Positions 35,881 to 46,234 of a stretch of 64,000 nt of DNA are shown piece by piece. The DNA lies in assembly GCF_002929505.1 (NCBI RefSeq), contig NZ_PJJL01000069.1, positions 43,828-107,827 on the forward strand, written 5' to 3'. The notes under the pieces were generated by a model that ran no database searches, was not told where the DNA came from, and saw only the letters and a program-made list of their open reading frames with translations. Positions within the stretch are counted from its first letter, which is position 1. Each line of letters begins with the position of its first letter. The DNA comes from Cryobacterium sp. Y57. GTDB taxonomy: Bacteria; Actinomycetota; Actinomycetes; Actinomycetales; Microbacteriaceae. A program made the position numbers and the translations under genes.

Positions 35881-36645
35881 GTCCTGCCCGAGGGTTCCCA
35901 GGTACAGGCCGATCACCTTGGGGTCATTCAAAAGCTCACGTCCGGTGCCGGTGTACGCATCCCGGCCCTGATCGAGCACGTAGCCGCGGTCGCAGATCTG
36001 CAGGCAACGACGGGCGTTCTGCTCGACCATGATCGTGGTCACGCCGGCCTTGTTGATCTCCTTCACCCGCAGGAATGCTTCATCCTGGCGGACCGGGGAG
36101 AGGCCGGCGCTCGGCTCGTCGAGCAGCAGCACGTGCGGACCCATCATGAGCGCACGGCTCATGGCGACCATCTGTCGTTCGCCACCCGAGAGCGATCCCG
36201 CGCGCTGGGACATGCGCTTACGAAGCTCGGGAAAGATCTCGGTGACGAATTCGAGTCGTTCGACGAGCCCCTTGGGCTTTTGAAATATGCCCATCTCGAG
36301 GTTTTCGCGAATGGTCAGGGTGGGAAACACATTGTTGTTCTGTGGTACAAAACCGACGCCCTGCGCGACCAGCTTGTTGGCCTTGAGGTTGGTGATGTTG
36401 TTGCCGCGCAGCAGAATTTCGCCATCGCGCACCTTGACCTGACCGAAGATCGACTTGAGCAGCGTCGACTTGCCGGCGCCGTTCGGACCGATGATGCCGA
36501 TGAGCTCACCATCGTAGGCGGTGAGTGAACAGGAGTTGAGAATGTTCACACCGGTCACGTAGCCAGCGGTGACATTCTTGACCTCGACGACAGCGTCGCG
36601 GGTTTCGGTTGGAGCCGGCACGGCCAGCGGGTTAGCGTTCGTCAT
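35878..36645 (-). CDS. livF: ABC transporter ATP-binding protein LivF
   Basis: 255 aa. Walker A GPNGAGKST near residue 53, signature LSGGERQMVAMSRALMMGP and Walker B VLLLDEPSAGLSP. One of the two ATPases of the branched-chain amino acid importer. Its TAG stop lies at the edge of the MITE-like inverted repeat. Overlaps livG by 14 bases. Confidence 0.95.
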   Translation of the reverse strand: MTNANPLAVPAPTETRDAVVEVKNVTAGYVTGVNILNSCSLTAYDGELIGIIGPNGAGKSTLLKSIFGQVKVRDGEILLRGNNITNLKANKLVAQGVGFVPQNNNVFPTLTIRENLEMGIFQKPKGLVERLEFVTEIFPELRKRMSQRAGSLSGGERQMVAMSRALMMGPHVLLLDEPSAGLSPVRQDEAFLRVKEINKAGVTTIMVEQNARRCLQICDRGYVLDQGRDAYTGTGRELLNDPKVIGLYLGTLGQD

Positions 36646-37588
36646 CGAGCAACTCCTTTATGGCTGACACGTGCTCGGTTTCGGTATCGGGGTCTACCCC
36701 AATGTCTTCGTCGTGGTGCTGCCCCAGGTAGGCGTCGATCACGGCCGGGTTCTGCATGACCTCGTGGGGGTCGCCCTCCGCGACAACCTTGCCCTCGGCC
36801 ATCACGATCACCCAGTCGGCGATGTGGCGCACCATGTGCATGTCGTGCTCGACGAACAGAACGGTCATGCCCTGGGACTTGAGGTTGAGGATGTGATCGA
36901 GCAGCGACTGGGTCAGCGCGGGGTTGACGCCGGCCATCGGTTCGTCGAGCATCACCAGAGTCGGGTCGCTCATGAGCGCGCGAGCCATTTCAAGCAGCTT
37001 GCGCTGCCCGCCGGACAGGCTCGCCGCGTAGTCGTTCTTCTTGGTCTCGAGCTTGAACCTGGTGAGCAAGTCGAGCGCTTTCGCCCGGTTCTCCTCCTCT
37101 TGGTTGCGCCAGAGAAACGGCATCAGGGCCCGGAACATGTTCTCGCCGGTCTGACCCTTGGCGCCGAGGAGCATATTGTCCATGACGGTCAGCAGCCCGA
37201 GGGCTTTGGTGAGTTGGAATGTGCGAATCTGCCCCATGCGGGCGACCTTATATGCGGGAACGCCGGCGAGGGAACGGCCGTCAAAGGTCCACTTGCCGTC
37301 GTTAGGCTTATCGAAACCGGTCAGCAAGTTGAACAGGGTCGTCTTGCCAGCGCCGTTCGGGCCGATCAGCGCGGTGATCGCGCCGCGCGGAACCTCTAGA
37401 TGGGCGACATCGACGGCGGTGAGGCCGCCGAAGGTGCGGCGCACGTTATCGACGACGAGAATTGGATCGACCTTCGCGCAGCCTGGTCCGGCCTCGCCGA
37501 TATGCAGGCCGGTCGTCTTGACCGGCTTCTTGGTGGGAACGGGCGGCTCCAGCGGAGCCGCCGCCTGAGAAACAGCGTTAGCGGACAA
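36632..37588 (-). CDS. livG: ABC transporter ATP-binding protein LivG
   Basis: 318 aa. Walker A ALIGPNGAGKTTLF, signature LSGGQRKLLEMARALMSDP, Walker B VMLDEPMAGVNP. The N-terminal 45 residues and the acidic tail (HHDEDIGVDPDTETEHVSAIKE) are extensions beyond the family core. Overlaps livM and livF, so the operon is tightly coupled. Confidence 0.95.
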   Translation of the reverse strand: MSANAVSQAAAPLEPPVPTKKPVKTTGLHIGEAGPGCAKVDPILVVDNVRRTFGGLTAVDVAHLEVPRGAITALIGPNGAGKTTLFNLLTGFDKPNDGKWTFDGRSLAGVPAYKVARMGQIRTFQLTKALGLLTVMDNMLLGAKGQTGENMFRALMPFLWRNQEEENRAKALDLLTRFKLETKKNDYAASLSGGQRKLLEMARALMSDPTLVMLDEPMAGVNPALTQSLLDHILNLKSQGMTVLFVEHDMHMVRHIADWVIVMAEGKVVAEGDPHEVMQNPAVIDAYLGQHHDEDIGVDPDTETEHVSAIKELLDDER

Positions 37589-38558
37589 AAGCCAACTCCT
37601 TCTTATTGCCGAAGACGCCTTGCGGCCTGAAGATGACTATCAACATGATCGCCACCCCAACCAGGATGAAGCGCAGTTGGCCGCCTTGGATGGACGTCAT
37701 AAACGGCAACCAGCCCGCTTCCACAGCACGGGCGACGAAGCCAGAGAAGAACGACAATAGCACCCAGAAAATCATCGAACCGATGATCGGACCGAGCACT
37801 GTCGCGGCACCGCCGAGCAACAGAATGGCATAGATGAAAAAGGTCAGCGTGGTCTGATAATTCGACGGAACAACCGCCCGCGGCAGGGCAAAGATCATTC
37901 CAGCGATAGTGCCCAGTACGCCACCGAAAATGAGTGATTGCATTTTGTAGGCGTAGACGTTCTTACCGAGGGCGCGTACGGCGTCTTCGTCTTCCCGGAT
38001 GCCTTTGATGACGCGGCCCCAAGGGCTCCGCATGATCTGCCAGACCAGCAACGCCGCAAGAATCACGATGGACCAGGCCACGATCCGCAGCCAGGTGTCA
38101 TAGGCGTTGTTCGTGAAAGGGCCGAAACCGTAGGTGCCGTCGGCGAGCGGGTTGAGGGCCGCGAACTCGTTCTTGTAGCCACTCAGCCCGTTGGCCGAAC
38201 CCGTGACGGAGGCGTAGGTGTTCGTCGTGAACAACAGCCGCACAATCTCGGCGGCAGCAATTGTGACGATCGCGAGGTAGTCGGCGCGCAGTCGCAGCGT
38301 TGGAATCCCCAAAATTAGCGCAAAGATAACGGACGCGCCGACGCCGACCAGAAAGGCACCCCAGACGGGAAACCCGAAGGTCAGGATCGAGATCGCGTAG
38401 CCGTACGCCCCGAGAGCCATGAAGCCGGCCTGGCCGAAGTTCAGCAGGCCGGTGTAACCGAAGTGCACGGCCAGCCCGAGGGCGGCGAGTGCATAGGCGG
38501 CAGTGGTCGGGCTGATCAGCTCGACGGCCGCATTGCTAAAGATTGCTCCCCAGTCCAT
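37578..38558 (-). CDS. livM: ABC transporter permease LivM
   Basis: 326 aa, eight or more helices. ALGLAVHFGYTGLLNFGQAGFMALGAYG is the family signature, and AIRDDEDAVRALGKN-type loop (GIREDEDAVRALGKNVYAYK) docks the ATPase. Ends nine bases before livH on the same strand; operon order livH-livM-livG-livF. Confidence 0.94.
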   Translation of the reverse strand: MDWGAIFSNAAVELISPTTAAYALAALGLAVHFGYTGLLNFGQAGFMALGAYGYAISILTFGFPVWGAFLVGVGASVIFALILGIPTLRLRADYLAIVTIAAAEIVRLLFTTNTYASVTGSANGLSGYKNEFAALNPLADGTYGFGPFTNNAYDTWLRIVAWSIVILAALLVWQIMRSPWGRVIKGIREDEDAVRALGKNVYAYKMQSLIFGGVLGTIAGMIFALPRAVVPSNYQTTLTFFIYAILLLGGAATVLGPIIGSMIFWVLLSFFSGFVARAVEAGWLPFMTSIQGGQLRFILVGVAIMLIVIFRPQGVFGNKKELAFVR

Positions 38559-38566
38559 GTGAACCC

Positions 38567-39871
38567 CTAACCAATTCTTTCTTTACGACCCAGAATGCCT
38601 TGCGGTCGAAACAGCAATACCAGGATCAAAATAACCAGGGCGCCGACGACTTTCATGTCGGACGGAAGCCAGAGCGTCGACAGCTCAACGAAGAGCCCGA
38701 CGATGAGGGAACCGACGAGGGCTCCAAAGGCCGTGCCGAGACCGCCGAGGGTCACCGCGGCGAAGACGAGAAGCAATATCTGAAATCCCATGTCCCAGCT
38801 GACGCCTGGGCGAAAGTATGCCCACAAGACGCCGCTGAGCCCGGCCAGCGCGGCTCCGACCACCCAGACGATGCGAATGACGTTATCAACGTCAATGCCA
38901 CTAGCCGACGCCAGGCTGGGATTATCCGAGACGGCGCGAGTGGCCTTGCCAATGCGAGTGCGCAGCAAAAAGAAAGCCACGGCGAGCAGCACCACGATGC
39001 TGATGCCCATACTGGCCAGGTCAATCGGAGACAACGAGATCGGACCGAACTTCAGGTCGGTCATTCCGGATCCGGGGAGCTGACTCGTGCTGCCGCCGAA
39101 AAAATACTGGTACAGGTAGCGCAGGGCGAGCGACAGGCCGATGCTCACGATCATGAGGGGGATCACGGCCACACCCTTGCGGCGCAATGGTTTCCAGATC
39201 ACCGCATCGAGGCCGTACCCCAGCGCGCCGCTGAGCGCGATGGCGATCAGAATGGCGAGCCAGATCGGAAGCCCGAGGTTGACCGAGAAGACCAGAGTCA
39301 TCAGGGCGCCAAGGGTGATCATCTCGGCGTGTGCGAAGTTGCTCAGGCCGGTGGTGCCAAAGATCAGCGACAGCCCGATCGCCGCGAGCGCGAGCAGCAG
39401 ACCAAAGTTCAAACCATTCACGAACCGGTTGACGAACTGGTCGAAGAAACTCACCGTGTTACGGGTGCCTTCGCCGAGGAAGAAGTTGACCGACTTGCGG
39501 TCGGTCAGGCCGAATTCCGTGTCGATAACGTTACCTCCCTTGGCCACGACGACGCCCTTCGGCAGGGTTTGCTCGTCCAGGGTTACCTCGTAGGTGCCCT
39601 TCTCGGGAACGCCGATCGCCCACTTGCCGGCGGCATCCGTCACGGTGTCGGCTGTGTAGCCGTTGCCCTTGACTGCGATGGCCACACCGTCAAGGGCTTC
39701 ACCATTGAACTTCACGTTGCCCGAAAGAGTGAAGCCGTACTCGGTGCCTACCTCGTCGGCGTGCGCGCTGCCCGCCGAGAACGTAGCCATGGACAGAGCT
39801 GCGAGGAGCGTTACGAACAGAATGACCAGCATTCTGGGTAGGTATCTCTGAGCCGTCAGAGTGGACTTCAC
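38567..39871 (-). CDS. livH: ABC transporter permease LivH with extracytoplasmic N-terminal beta domain
   Basis: 434 aa, about 140 longer than a typical LivH. A cleavable signal (1-38, ending SAHA) is followed by a beta-sandwich segment (44-130: FTLSGNVKFNGEALDGVAIA, GKWAIGVPEKGTYEVTL) resembling a carboxypeptidase regulatory-like domain. The permease begins near 145 (GLNFGLLLALAAIGLSLIFG, NFAHAEMITLGALMT). The GTG start at 39871 has a perfect GGAGGT site. The added domain could interact with a binding protein outside the membrane. Confidence 0.93.
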   Translation of the reverse strand: MKSTLTAQRYLPRMLVILFVTLLAALSMATFSAGSAHADEVGTEYGFTLSGNVKFNGEALDGVAIAVKGNGYTADTVTDAAGKWAIGVPEKGTYEVTLDEQTLPKGVVVAKGGNVIDTEFGLTDRKSVNFFLGEGTRNTVSFFDQFVNRFVNGLNFGLLLALAAIGLSLIFGTTGLSNFAHAEMITLGALMTLVFSVNLGLPIWLAILIAIALSGALGYGLDAVIWKPLRRKGVAVIPLMIVSIGLSLALRYLYQYFFGGSTSQLPGSGMTDLKFGPISLSPIDLASMGISIVVLLAVAFFLLRTRIGKATRAVSDNPSLASASGIDVDNVIRIVWVVGAALAGLSGVLWAYFRPGVSWDMGFQILLLVFAAVTLGGLGTAFGALVGSLIVGLFVELSTLWLPSDMKVVGALVILILVLLFRPQGILGRKERIG

Positions 39872-40093
39872 GGGACCTCCATGTTGGTGCCGACCGGTGG
39901 CTGACCGAGCGGGCGCCGGACAAGTACAGCCAGCGTCGTTGGTGTTGTAAGAGCCGATTATGTCCTAATTTTTTCGAAAGTTCGCACCAGTTCACGATTC
40001 GTGGGCGGAATGTGATGAGCGCAAACACGCTTAACATTGAAGAACCCGTTAAATCATGCGATTTGGCGGACAATTTTCTGTTTTCAGCTATAG

Positions 40094-41608
<1,515 letters not shown>

Positions 41609-41691
41609 GGCTTGTCGGTTCGCCGCTCCTGCTTCTGAATCGGGCAGGGGCGGCGGCGTCCGCTCGAAAAAGGGATGTCGGTCGCTCCGTC

Positions 41692-41697
41692 TAAACT
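41692..41697 (+). promoter_or_regulatory. -10 box for leaderless transcription of guaB3
   Basis: TAAACT lies 6 nt before the ATG at 41704, with no ribosome site between. Confidence 0.5.
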
Positions 41698-41703
41698 AGG
41701 ACC

Positions 41704-42822
41704 ATGGAAATCGAGATCGGCCGTTCCAAGCGCGCACGCCGCGTATACGCCTTTGACGACATCGCGGTGGTGCCCAGTCGGCGCACCCGCGACCCGGAGG
41801 ACGTGTCGGTTAGCTGGACCATCGATGCGTACCAGTTCGCCATTCCGGTACTCGCCGCGCCAATGGACTCCGTCGTTTCGCCCACCACGGCCATCATGAT
41901 GGGGCAGCTCGGCGGCGTCGGTGTTCTCGACCTCGAGGGCCTCTGGACCCGGCACGAGAACCCCGAGCCGCTGCTCGCTGAAATTCGTAACCTGCCCGCC
42001 GATAAGGCCACAGCACGTATGCAGGAGATGTACTCCGCCCCGATTCAGCCGGCCCTGGTCACTGCCCGGCTCGCGGAGATTCGTGCGGGAGGCGTCACGG
42101 TAGCTGGGGCGCTCTCGCCCCAGCGCACCCAGGAACTCTATGAAACCGTCGTTGCCGCTGGCGTCGACCTGTTCGTCATTCGCGGAACCACGGTGTCGGC
42201 CGAGCACGTGTCGCAGAACCAGGAACCGCTCAACCTTAAGAAGTTCATTTACGAACTCGATGTACCCGTTATCGTCGGCGGCGCAGCCACCTACACGGCG
42301 GCGCTCCATCTCATGCGCACGGGCGCAGCGGGCGTTCTGGTCGGTTTCGGCGGGGGAGCGGCGTCGACCACCCGGGCGACCCTCGGCATCCACGCGCCCA
42401 TGGCCACTGCCGTAGCGGATGTCGCCGGCGCGCGCCGCGACTACATGGACGAATCCGGCGGGCGCTACGTGCACGTCATCGCCGACGGTGGCCTCGGTGC
42501 CTCGGGGGACATCGTCAAGGCCGTCGCCTGCGGCGCTGATGCCGTCATGCTCGGAACCGCGCTGGCCCGGGCGACGGATGCCCCCGGCGGGGGATTCCAC
42601 TGGGGCGCCGAGGCGCACCACCCACAGCTGCCGCGCGGCAAGCGGGTCGAGGTGGGCACGGTTGCCCCGCTCGAAGAGATTCTGTACGGTCCGGCACCGG
42701 TTGCCGATGGCACGGCCAACCTCATTGGCGCATTGCGTCGGTCGATGGCAACCACCGGATATTCCGATCTCAAGGAATTTCAGCGGGTTGAAGTGGTTGT
42801 CGCGCCGTACCGAGTGAACTAG
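41704..42822 (+). CDS. GuaB3 family IMP dehydrogenase-related protein
   Basis: 372 aa. It shares the IMPDH barrel (VLAAPMDSVVSPTTAIMMGQLGG, DGGLGASGDIVKAVACGADAVMLG) but lacks the CBS domains and the catalytic loop GSxCTT is not conserved. This is the actinobacterial guaB3 lineage, sometimes described as GMP reductase-like; the reaction is uncertain. Always adjacent to guaB in relatives. Confidence 0.9.
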   Translation: MEIEIGRSKRARRVYAFDDIAVVPSRRTRDPEDVSVSWTIDAYQFAIPVLAAPMDSVVSPTTAIMMGQLGGVGVLDLEGLWTRHENPEPLLAEIRNLPADKATARMQEMYSAPIQPALVTARLAEIRAGGVTVAGALSPQRTQELYETVVAAGVDLFVIRGTTVSAEHVSQNQEPLNLKKFIYELDVPVIVGGAATYTAALHLMRTGAAGVLVGFGGGAASTTRATLGIHAPMATAVADVAGARRDYMDESGGRYVHVIADGGLGASGDIVKAVACGADAVMLGTALARATDAPGGGFHWGAEAHHPQLPRGKRVEVGTVAPLEEILYGPAPVADGTANLIGALRRSMATTGYSDLKEFQRVEVVVAPYRVN

Positions 42823-42933
42823 CGTCGAAAACAGACGTACTTTTCAGCATTACCCGCAACACTGATGTCGCAGTTGTTTGTCGCACCTCCCCTGACCTCT
42901 CGTCTTAAACACTGAGTCTGAACAGGAGTAGTA

Positions 42934-44664
42934 ATGGCCTCTCACAATTCGGTCACGCGGTCCACGAAAATGGGTCCTGAGGAGCGGGTCTCCGCTCTCG
43001 CCAAGCTCCGAGAAAAGGAACTCGACATTCTCGTCGTCGGCGGCGGCATCGTCGGCGCCGGCGCCGCACTCGATGCCGTCACCCGCGGTCTGAGCGTGGG
43101 CATCCTCGAGGCGCGGGACTGGGCGTCGGGCACCTCGAGCCGGTCGTCCAAGCTCGTGCACGGTGGCATCCGCTACCTGGAGCAACTCGACTTTCGCCTC
43201 GTGCGCGAGGCACTCACCGAGCGTGGTCTGCTGCTGCAGCGCATCGCGCCGCATTTGGTGAAGCCGGTCCGGTTTCTCTATCCGCTCAAGAAGCGCTTCA
43301 CCGAGCGGTTCTATATCGGCGCCGGAATGCTGCTCTACGACATCTTTTCCTATACCGGAGGCCGCCCGCCCGGCGTGCCGCACCACCGCCACCTGTCGAA
43401 GAGTCAGGTGCAGAAGCTCATTCCGAGCCTGGCCAACGACGCCCTGATCGGCGGTATCACCTACTACGATGCCCAGGTCGACGACGCCCGTTACGTCTCG
43501 TCGCTCGTGCGCACCGCCTCGTTCTATGGTGCCCATGCGGCCAGCCGGGTGCGCGTCGAAGGCTTCATCAAGGTGGGGGAGCGCGTCGTCGGCGTGCGCG
43601 CCCACGACCTGCAGACCGACGAACACTTCGAGGTGCGGGCCAAGCAGGTCGTGAACGCGACCGGAGTCTGGACCGACGACACCCAACGCATGGTCGGCGA
43701 GCGGGGAACCTTCAAGGTGCGGGCGTCCAAAGGCGTGCACCTCGTGGTACCGCGCGACCGGTTCCAGAGCGCCATGGGCCTGTTGCTGCGCACCGAGAAG
43801 AGCGTCTTGTTCGTCATTCCCTGGGGCCGGCACTGGCTCATCGGCACGACCGATACCGACTGGTACCTCGACAAGGCGCATCCCGCCGCGACGGCGGCCG
43901 ACATCGACTACATCCTCGAGCACATCAATGAGGTTTTGACGGTTCCTCTGACACGGGAAGACGTCGAGGGTGTCTATGCCGGCCTGCGACCGTTGCTGGC
44001 CGGTGAGAGCGACCAGACTTCCAAGTTGTCCCGCGAACACCTCGTCGGACACTCCGTTCCCGGCCTGGTTGTGATCGCCGGCGGCAAGTGGACCACCTAC
44101 CGCATCATGGCCAAGGACGCAGTGGATGCCGCGGTGTCGGCCCTCGATGGCCGCATTCCCGCTTCGGCGACCCAGGACATCCCCCTGCTCGGTGCTGAGG
44201 GCTATCAGGCGGCCTGGAATAAGCGCGGCAAGATAGCCAAGGCGTTCGGTGTGCACACGGTGCGGGTGGAACACCTGCTCAACCGCTACGGAACCCTCAC
44301 CGACGAGCTGCTTGACCTCATTCGCGCCAACCCGGCGCTCGCCGAACCGTTGCCTGGCGCCGACGACTACATCGGTGCCGAGGTCGTCTACGCGGCCTCG
44401 CACGAGGGCGCGCTGCACCTTGAAGACGTGCTCGCCCGCCGCACCCGCATCTCGATCGAGGCGTGGGACCGCGGGGTCTCGGCCGCGCCGGTCGCCGCAG
44501 CGCTGATGGCGGGCGTGCTCGGCTGGGACCAGGAGCGCATCGACCGCGAGGTCGGCTTCTACCTCACCCGGGTTGCCGCCGAGCGTGCGTCGCAGGAGGA
44601 GCCCAACGACGAATCCGCTGACCGGGTGCGCCTCGAGGCCCCCGACATCGTGGTCACCAACTAG
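42934..44664 (+). CDS. glpD: Glycerol-3-phosphate dehydrogenase (quinone-dependent)
   Basis: 576 aa, membrane-associated FAD enzyme that oxidises glycerol 3-phosphate to dihydroxyacetone phosphate. VVGGGIVGAGAALDAVTRG binds FAD; SRSSKLVHGGIRYLEQ and IGTTDTDW are GlpD signatures; a DAO C-terminal domain follows. The ATG at 42934 follows ACAGGAGTAGTA. A glycerophosphodiesterase gene (53170) could feed the same substrate. Confidence 0.95.
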   Translation: MASHNSVTRSTKMGPEERVSALAKLREKELDILVVGGGIVGAGAALDAVTRGLSVGILEARDWASGTSSRSSKLVHGGIRYLEQLDFRLVREALTERGLLLQRIAPHLVKPVRFLYPLKKRFTERFYIGAGMLLYDIFSYTGGRPPGVPHHRHLSKSQVQKLIPSLANDALIGGITYYDAQVDDARYVSSLVRTASFYGAHAASRVRVEGFIKVGERVVGVRAHDLQTDEHFEVRAKQVVNATGVWTDDTQRMVGERGTFKVRASKGVHLVVPRDRFQSAMGLLLRTEKSVLFVIPWGRHWLIGTTDTDWYLDKAHPAATAADIDYILEHINEVLTVPLTREDVEGVYAGLRPLLAGESDQTSKLSREHLVGHSVPGLVVIAGGKWTTYRIMAKDAVDAAVSALDGRIPASATQDIPLLGAEGYQAAWNKRGKIAKAFGVHTVRVEHLLNRYGTLTDELLDLIRANPALAEPLPGADDYIGAEVVYAASHEGALHLEDVLARRTRISIEAWDRGVSAAPVAAALMAGVLGWDQERIDREVGFYLTRVAAERASQEEPNDESADRVRLEAPDIVVTN

Positions 44665-44708
44665 CCCGTCCGCGCCCACTTCCGGTGGTCGCGCCCGCTA
44701 TCGGTCGC

Positions 44709-44754
44709 CGCGCCACCTCTAGTGGGAGCGCCCACCGGTACCGGGCGCGGTGAC
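44709..44754. repeat. 46-bp direct repeat, copy A
   Basis: Begins CGCGCCACCTCTAGTGGGAG and ends GGGCGCGGTGAC; differs from copy B (45580-45625) at three positions. It contains the palindrome CCGGTACCGG. It flanks the 3' side of the AbiEi-like frame, just after glpD. Confidence 0.85.
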
Positions 44755-44774
44755 GGCGCTAGGACGCGGGTGTG

Positions 44775-45629
44775 CTAGCGAGTCCGGGGGACGCCGATTC
44801 GGGAGAGAAATATTCCGAAGGCCCCGAGGTCGCGCGCGACCGGCCAGTCCCACCGCGAAACGGACGGTCCGCACGCGCGAATTCGATCTTCACGGCGCTT
44901 CTCGTTCATCACGATCTCGGCCGTAGTGCGTCCGCTCATGTAGGCCTCCTTGACGTACTTGCCGAGCCCGTCGCACTCGCCGACCTTGTTGATGCCTCGC
45001 CAGAAGAAATCGACATAAGCGATGAACCCTGCAGCATCGTCGAAGCGCACCTGCAACTCGGGAGCGGTGAATCCGAGCAGAAACATGTGCGCGCGGCTGA
45101 TCGACTCCTCGCCGGAATCGGACTGCGTCGACGCGAAGTCCCCGGCGCGGAGTGCTGCGCTTTTGCCATAGCGTCGGCCAGAGCCGGCGAGCGTGTCCAT
45201 GGCCGACTGCAACTCGTCGCGCGTCACCAGTATCGTCACTGGGCTGCCTCCGGGTGCCATCCTGCGTGGAATGTGAATGGCCTTGTCCATCATTGCGACA
45301 GCCTGCGGAAACGGCAGTACGCGTGCCATCGTGACGCCGGTCTGGGCCGCAGACGTGACCAACAGTCCGCCGCGCGCGATAGCGCCGCTCGGCAGGGCGT
45401 CCGGGGTGGTGGCGCTATGCCGCACGATTGCGGGCTTGGAACGACCGCCCAACGACTGCGGGACGGTGATGTGGACATCCGTCGGCCAGCTTGTAGGTCG
45501 GGGGAACCCCCAGATCGCCGCCGCGGAGTGGTGGGAGAACACCGGTGGATCGGCGCTGACCGCGCCCAGTGCCGCCGGTCGCGCCACCTCTAGCGGGAGC
45601 GCCCACCGGCACTGGGCGCGGTGACGCAA
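44775..45629 (-). pseudogene. AbiEi-like / restriction-endonuclease-fold protein, probably 5'-truncated
   Basis: 284 codons from a TTG at 45629. The first 24 are the translation of repeat copy B, then the protein begins abruptly in family sequence (PVFSHHSAAAIWGFP, WPTDVHITVPQS). A C-terminal PD-(D/E)XK-like region follows (ESISRAHMFLLGFTAPELQVRF, YVDFFWRGINKVGECDGLGKY). The N-terminal winged helix of about 60 residues usual for this actinobacterial family is missing and no proper start codon exists, so the gene appears decapitated. No toxin partner is adjacent. It could instead be a short functional variant. Confidence 0.5.
45580..45625. repeat. 46-bp direct repeat, copy B
   Basis: Same sequence as copy A with three substitutions, at the truncated 5' end of the AbiEi-like frame. 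Recombination between two such copies could delete or duplicate the intervening 870 bp. Confidence 0.85.
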
Positions 45630-45697
45630 CAGGCGGCGCGCGGACAGCGAAAGCGGCTCCGGTAGAATAAGAGGACTGCCCCTAGACCTCAGGAGTC

Positions 45698-46231
45698 ATG
45701 ACAATGGTTGATGTTCGGCGGGTCAAACTTCCCGGCGTGGGTGTTCTGCACACCTTCATCACGGATGACGGCGGCAAGGTCGGCGTCATCGCCCACCGCT
45801 CCGGCCACAGCGACCTCATCACCTTCGCCGACGACGAGGGCGGGCCCGACGCGAGCAAGGTGTCGCTTCGGCTCAACGAAGACGAGGCGCACACCCTCGC
45901 GGAGTTGCTCGGCGGTACTCAGATCACCGAGTCGCTCAGTGCCCTCGACCAGATTCCCGGCCTCAGTATCGACTGGTTCACCGTCGACTACGAAGACCAC
46001 ATCGCCGGCCAGGCTCTCGGCAACCCGGCCGACCGCGGCATCGCCGGACTCACCGTCGTCGCCGTCGTGCGCGGCGAATCGGCCAATCCGGCCCCCGCTG
46101 CCGACTTCAAGGTCTTCCCCGGTGACACCCTGGTCGTCGCGGGCTCGCCCGAAAAAGTCGTCAAGGCCTTCGCGTTCTTCCGTACCGGTGAAGTGAAGGC
46201 GAAGACCGTCGACGCTCCACCCGGGGGGTAA
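45698..46231 (+). CDS. khtT: KhtT-like regulatory subunit of a K+/H+ antiporter (TrkA-C domain)
   Basis: 177 aa. The N-terminal half is a KhtT-type domain (VRRVKLPGVGVLHTFITDDGGKVGVIAHRSGH); the C-terminal half (95-165) is a TrkA-C fold (ADRGIAGLTVVAVVRGE, FKVFPGDTLVVAGSPEKV) that binds nucleotide ligands such as c-di-AMP in related proteins. CTCAGGAGTC precedes the ATG. Three bases separate it from the antiporter gene. Confidence 0.85.
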   Translation: MTMVDVRRVKLPGVGVLHTFITDDGGKVGVIAHRSGHSDLITFADDEGGPDASKVSLRLNEDEAHTLAELLGGTQITESLSALDQIPGLSIDWFTVDYEDHIAGQALGNPADRGIAGLTVVAVVRGESANPAPAADFKVFPGDTLVVAGSPEKVVKAFAFFRTGEVKAKTVDAPPGG

Positions 46232-46234
46232 GCG

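Noticed and set aside
42850..44679. 609-codon minus-strand frame opposite glpD
   Set aside because: Exact shadow of the glpD gene.
44772..45593. Plus-strand frame opposite the AbiEi-like protein
   Set aside because: The minus-strand translation has clear family sequence; the plus strand does not.
44775..45629. Toxin-antitoxin system
   Set aside because: The AbiEi-like frame has no AbiEii nucleotidyltransferase neighbour and lacks its N-terminal DNA-binding part.
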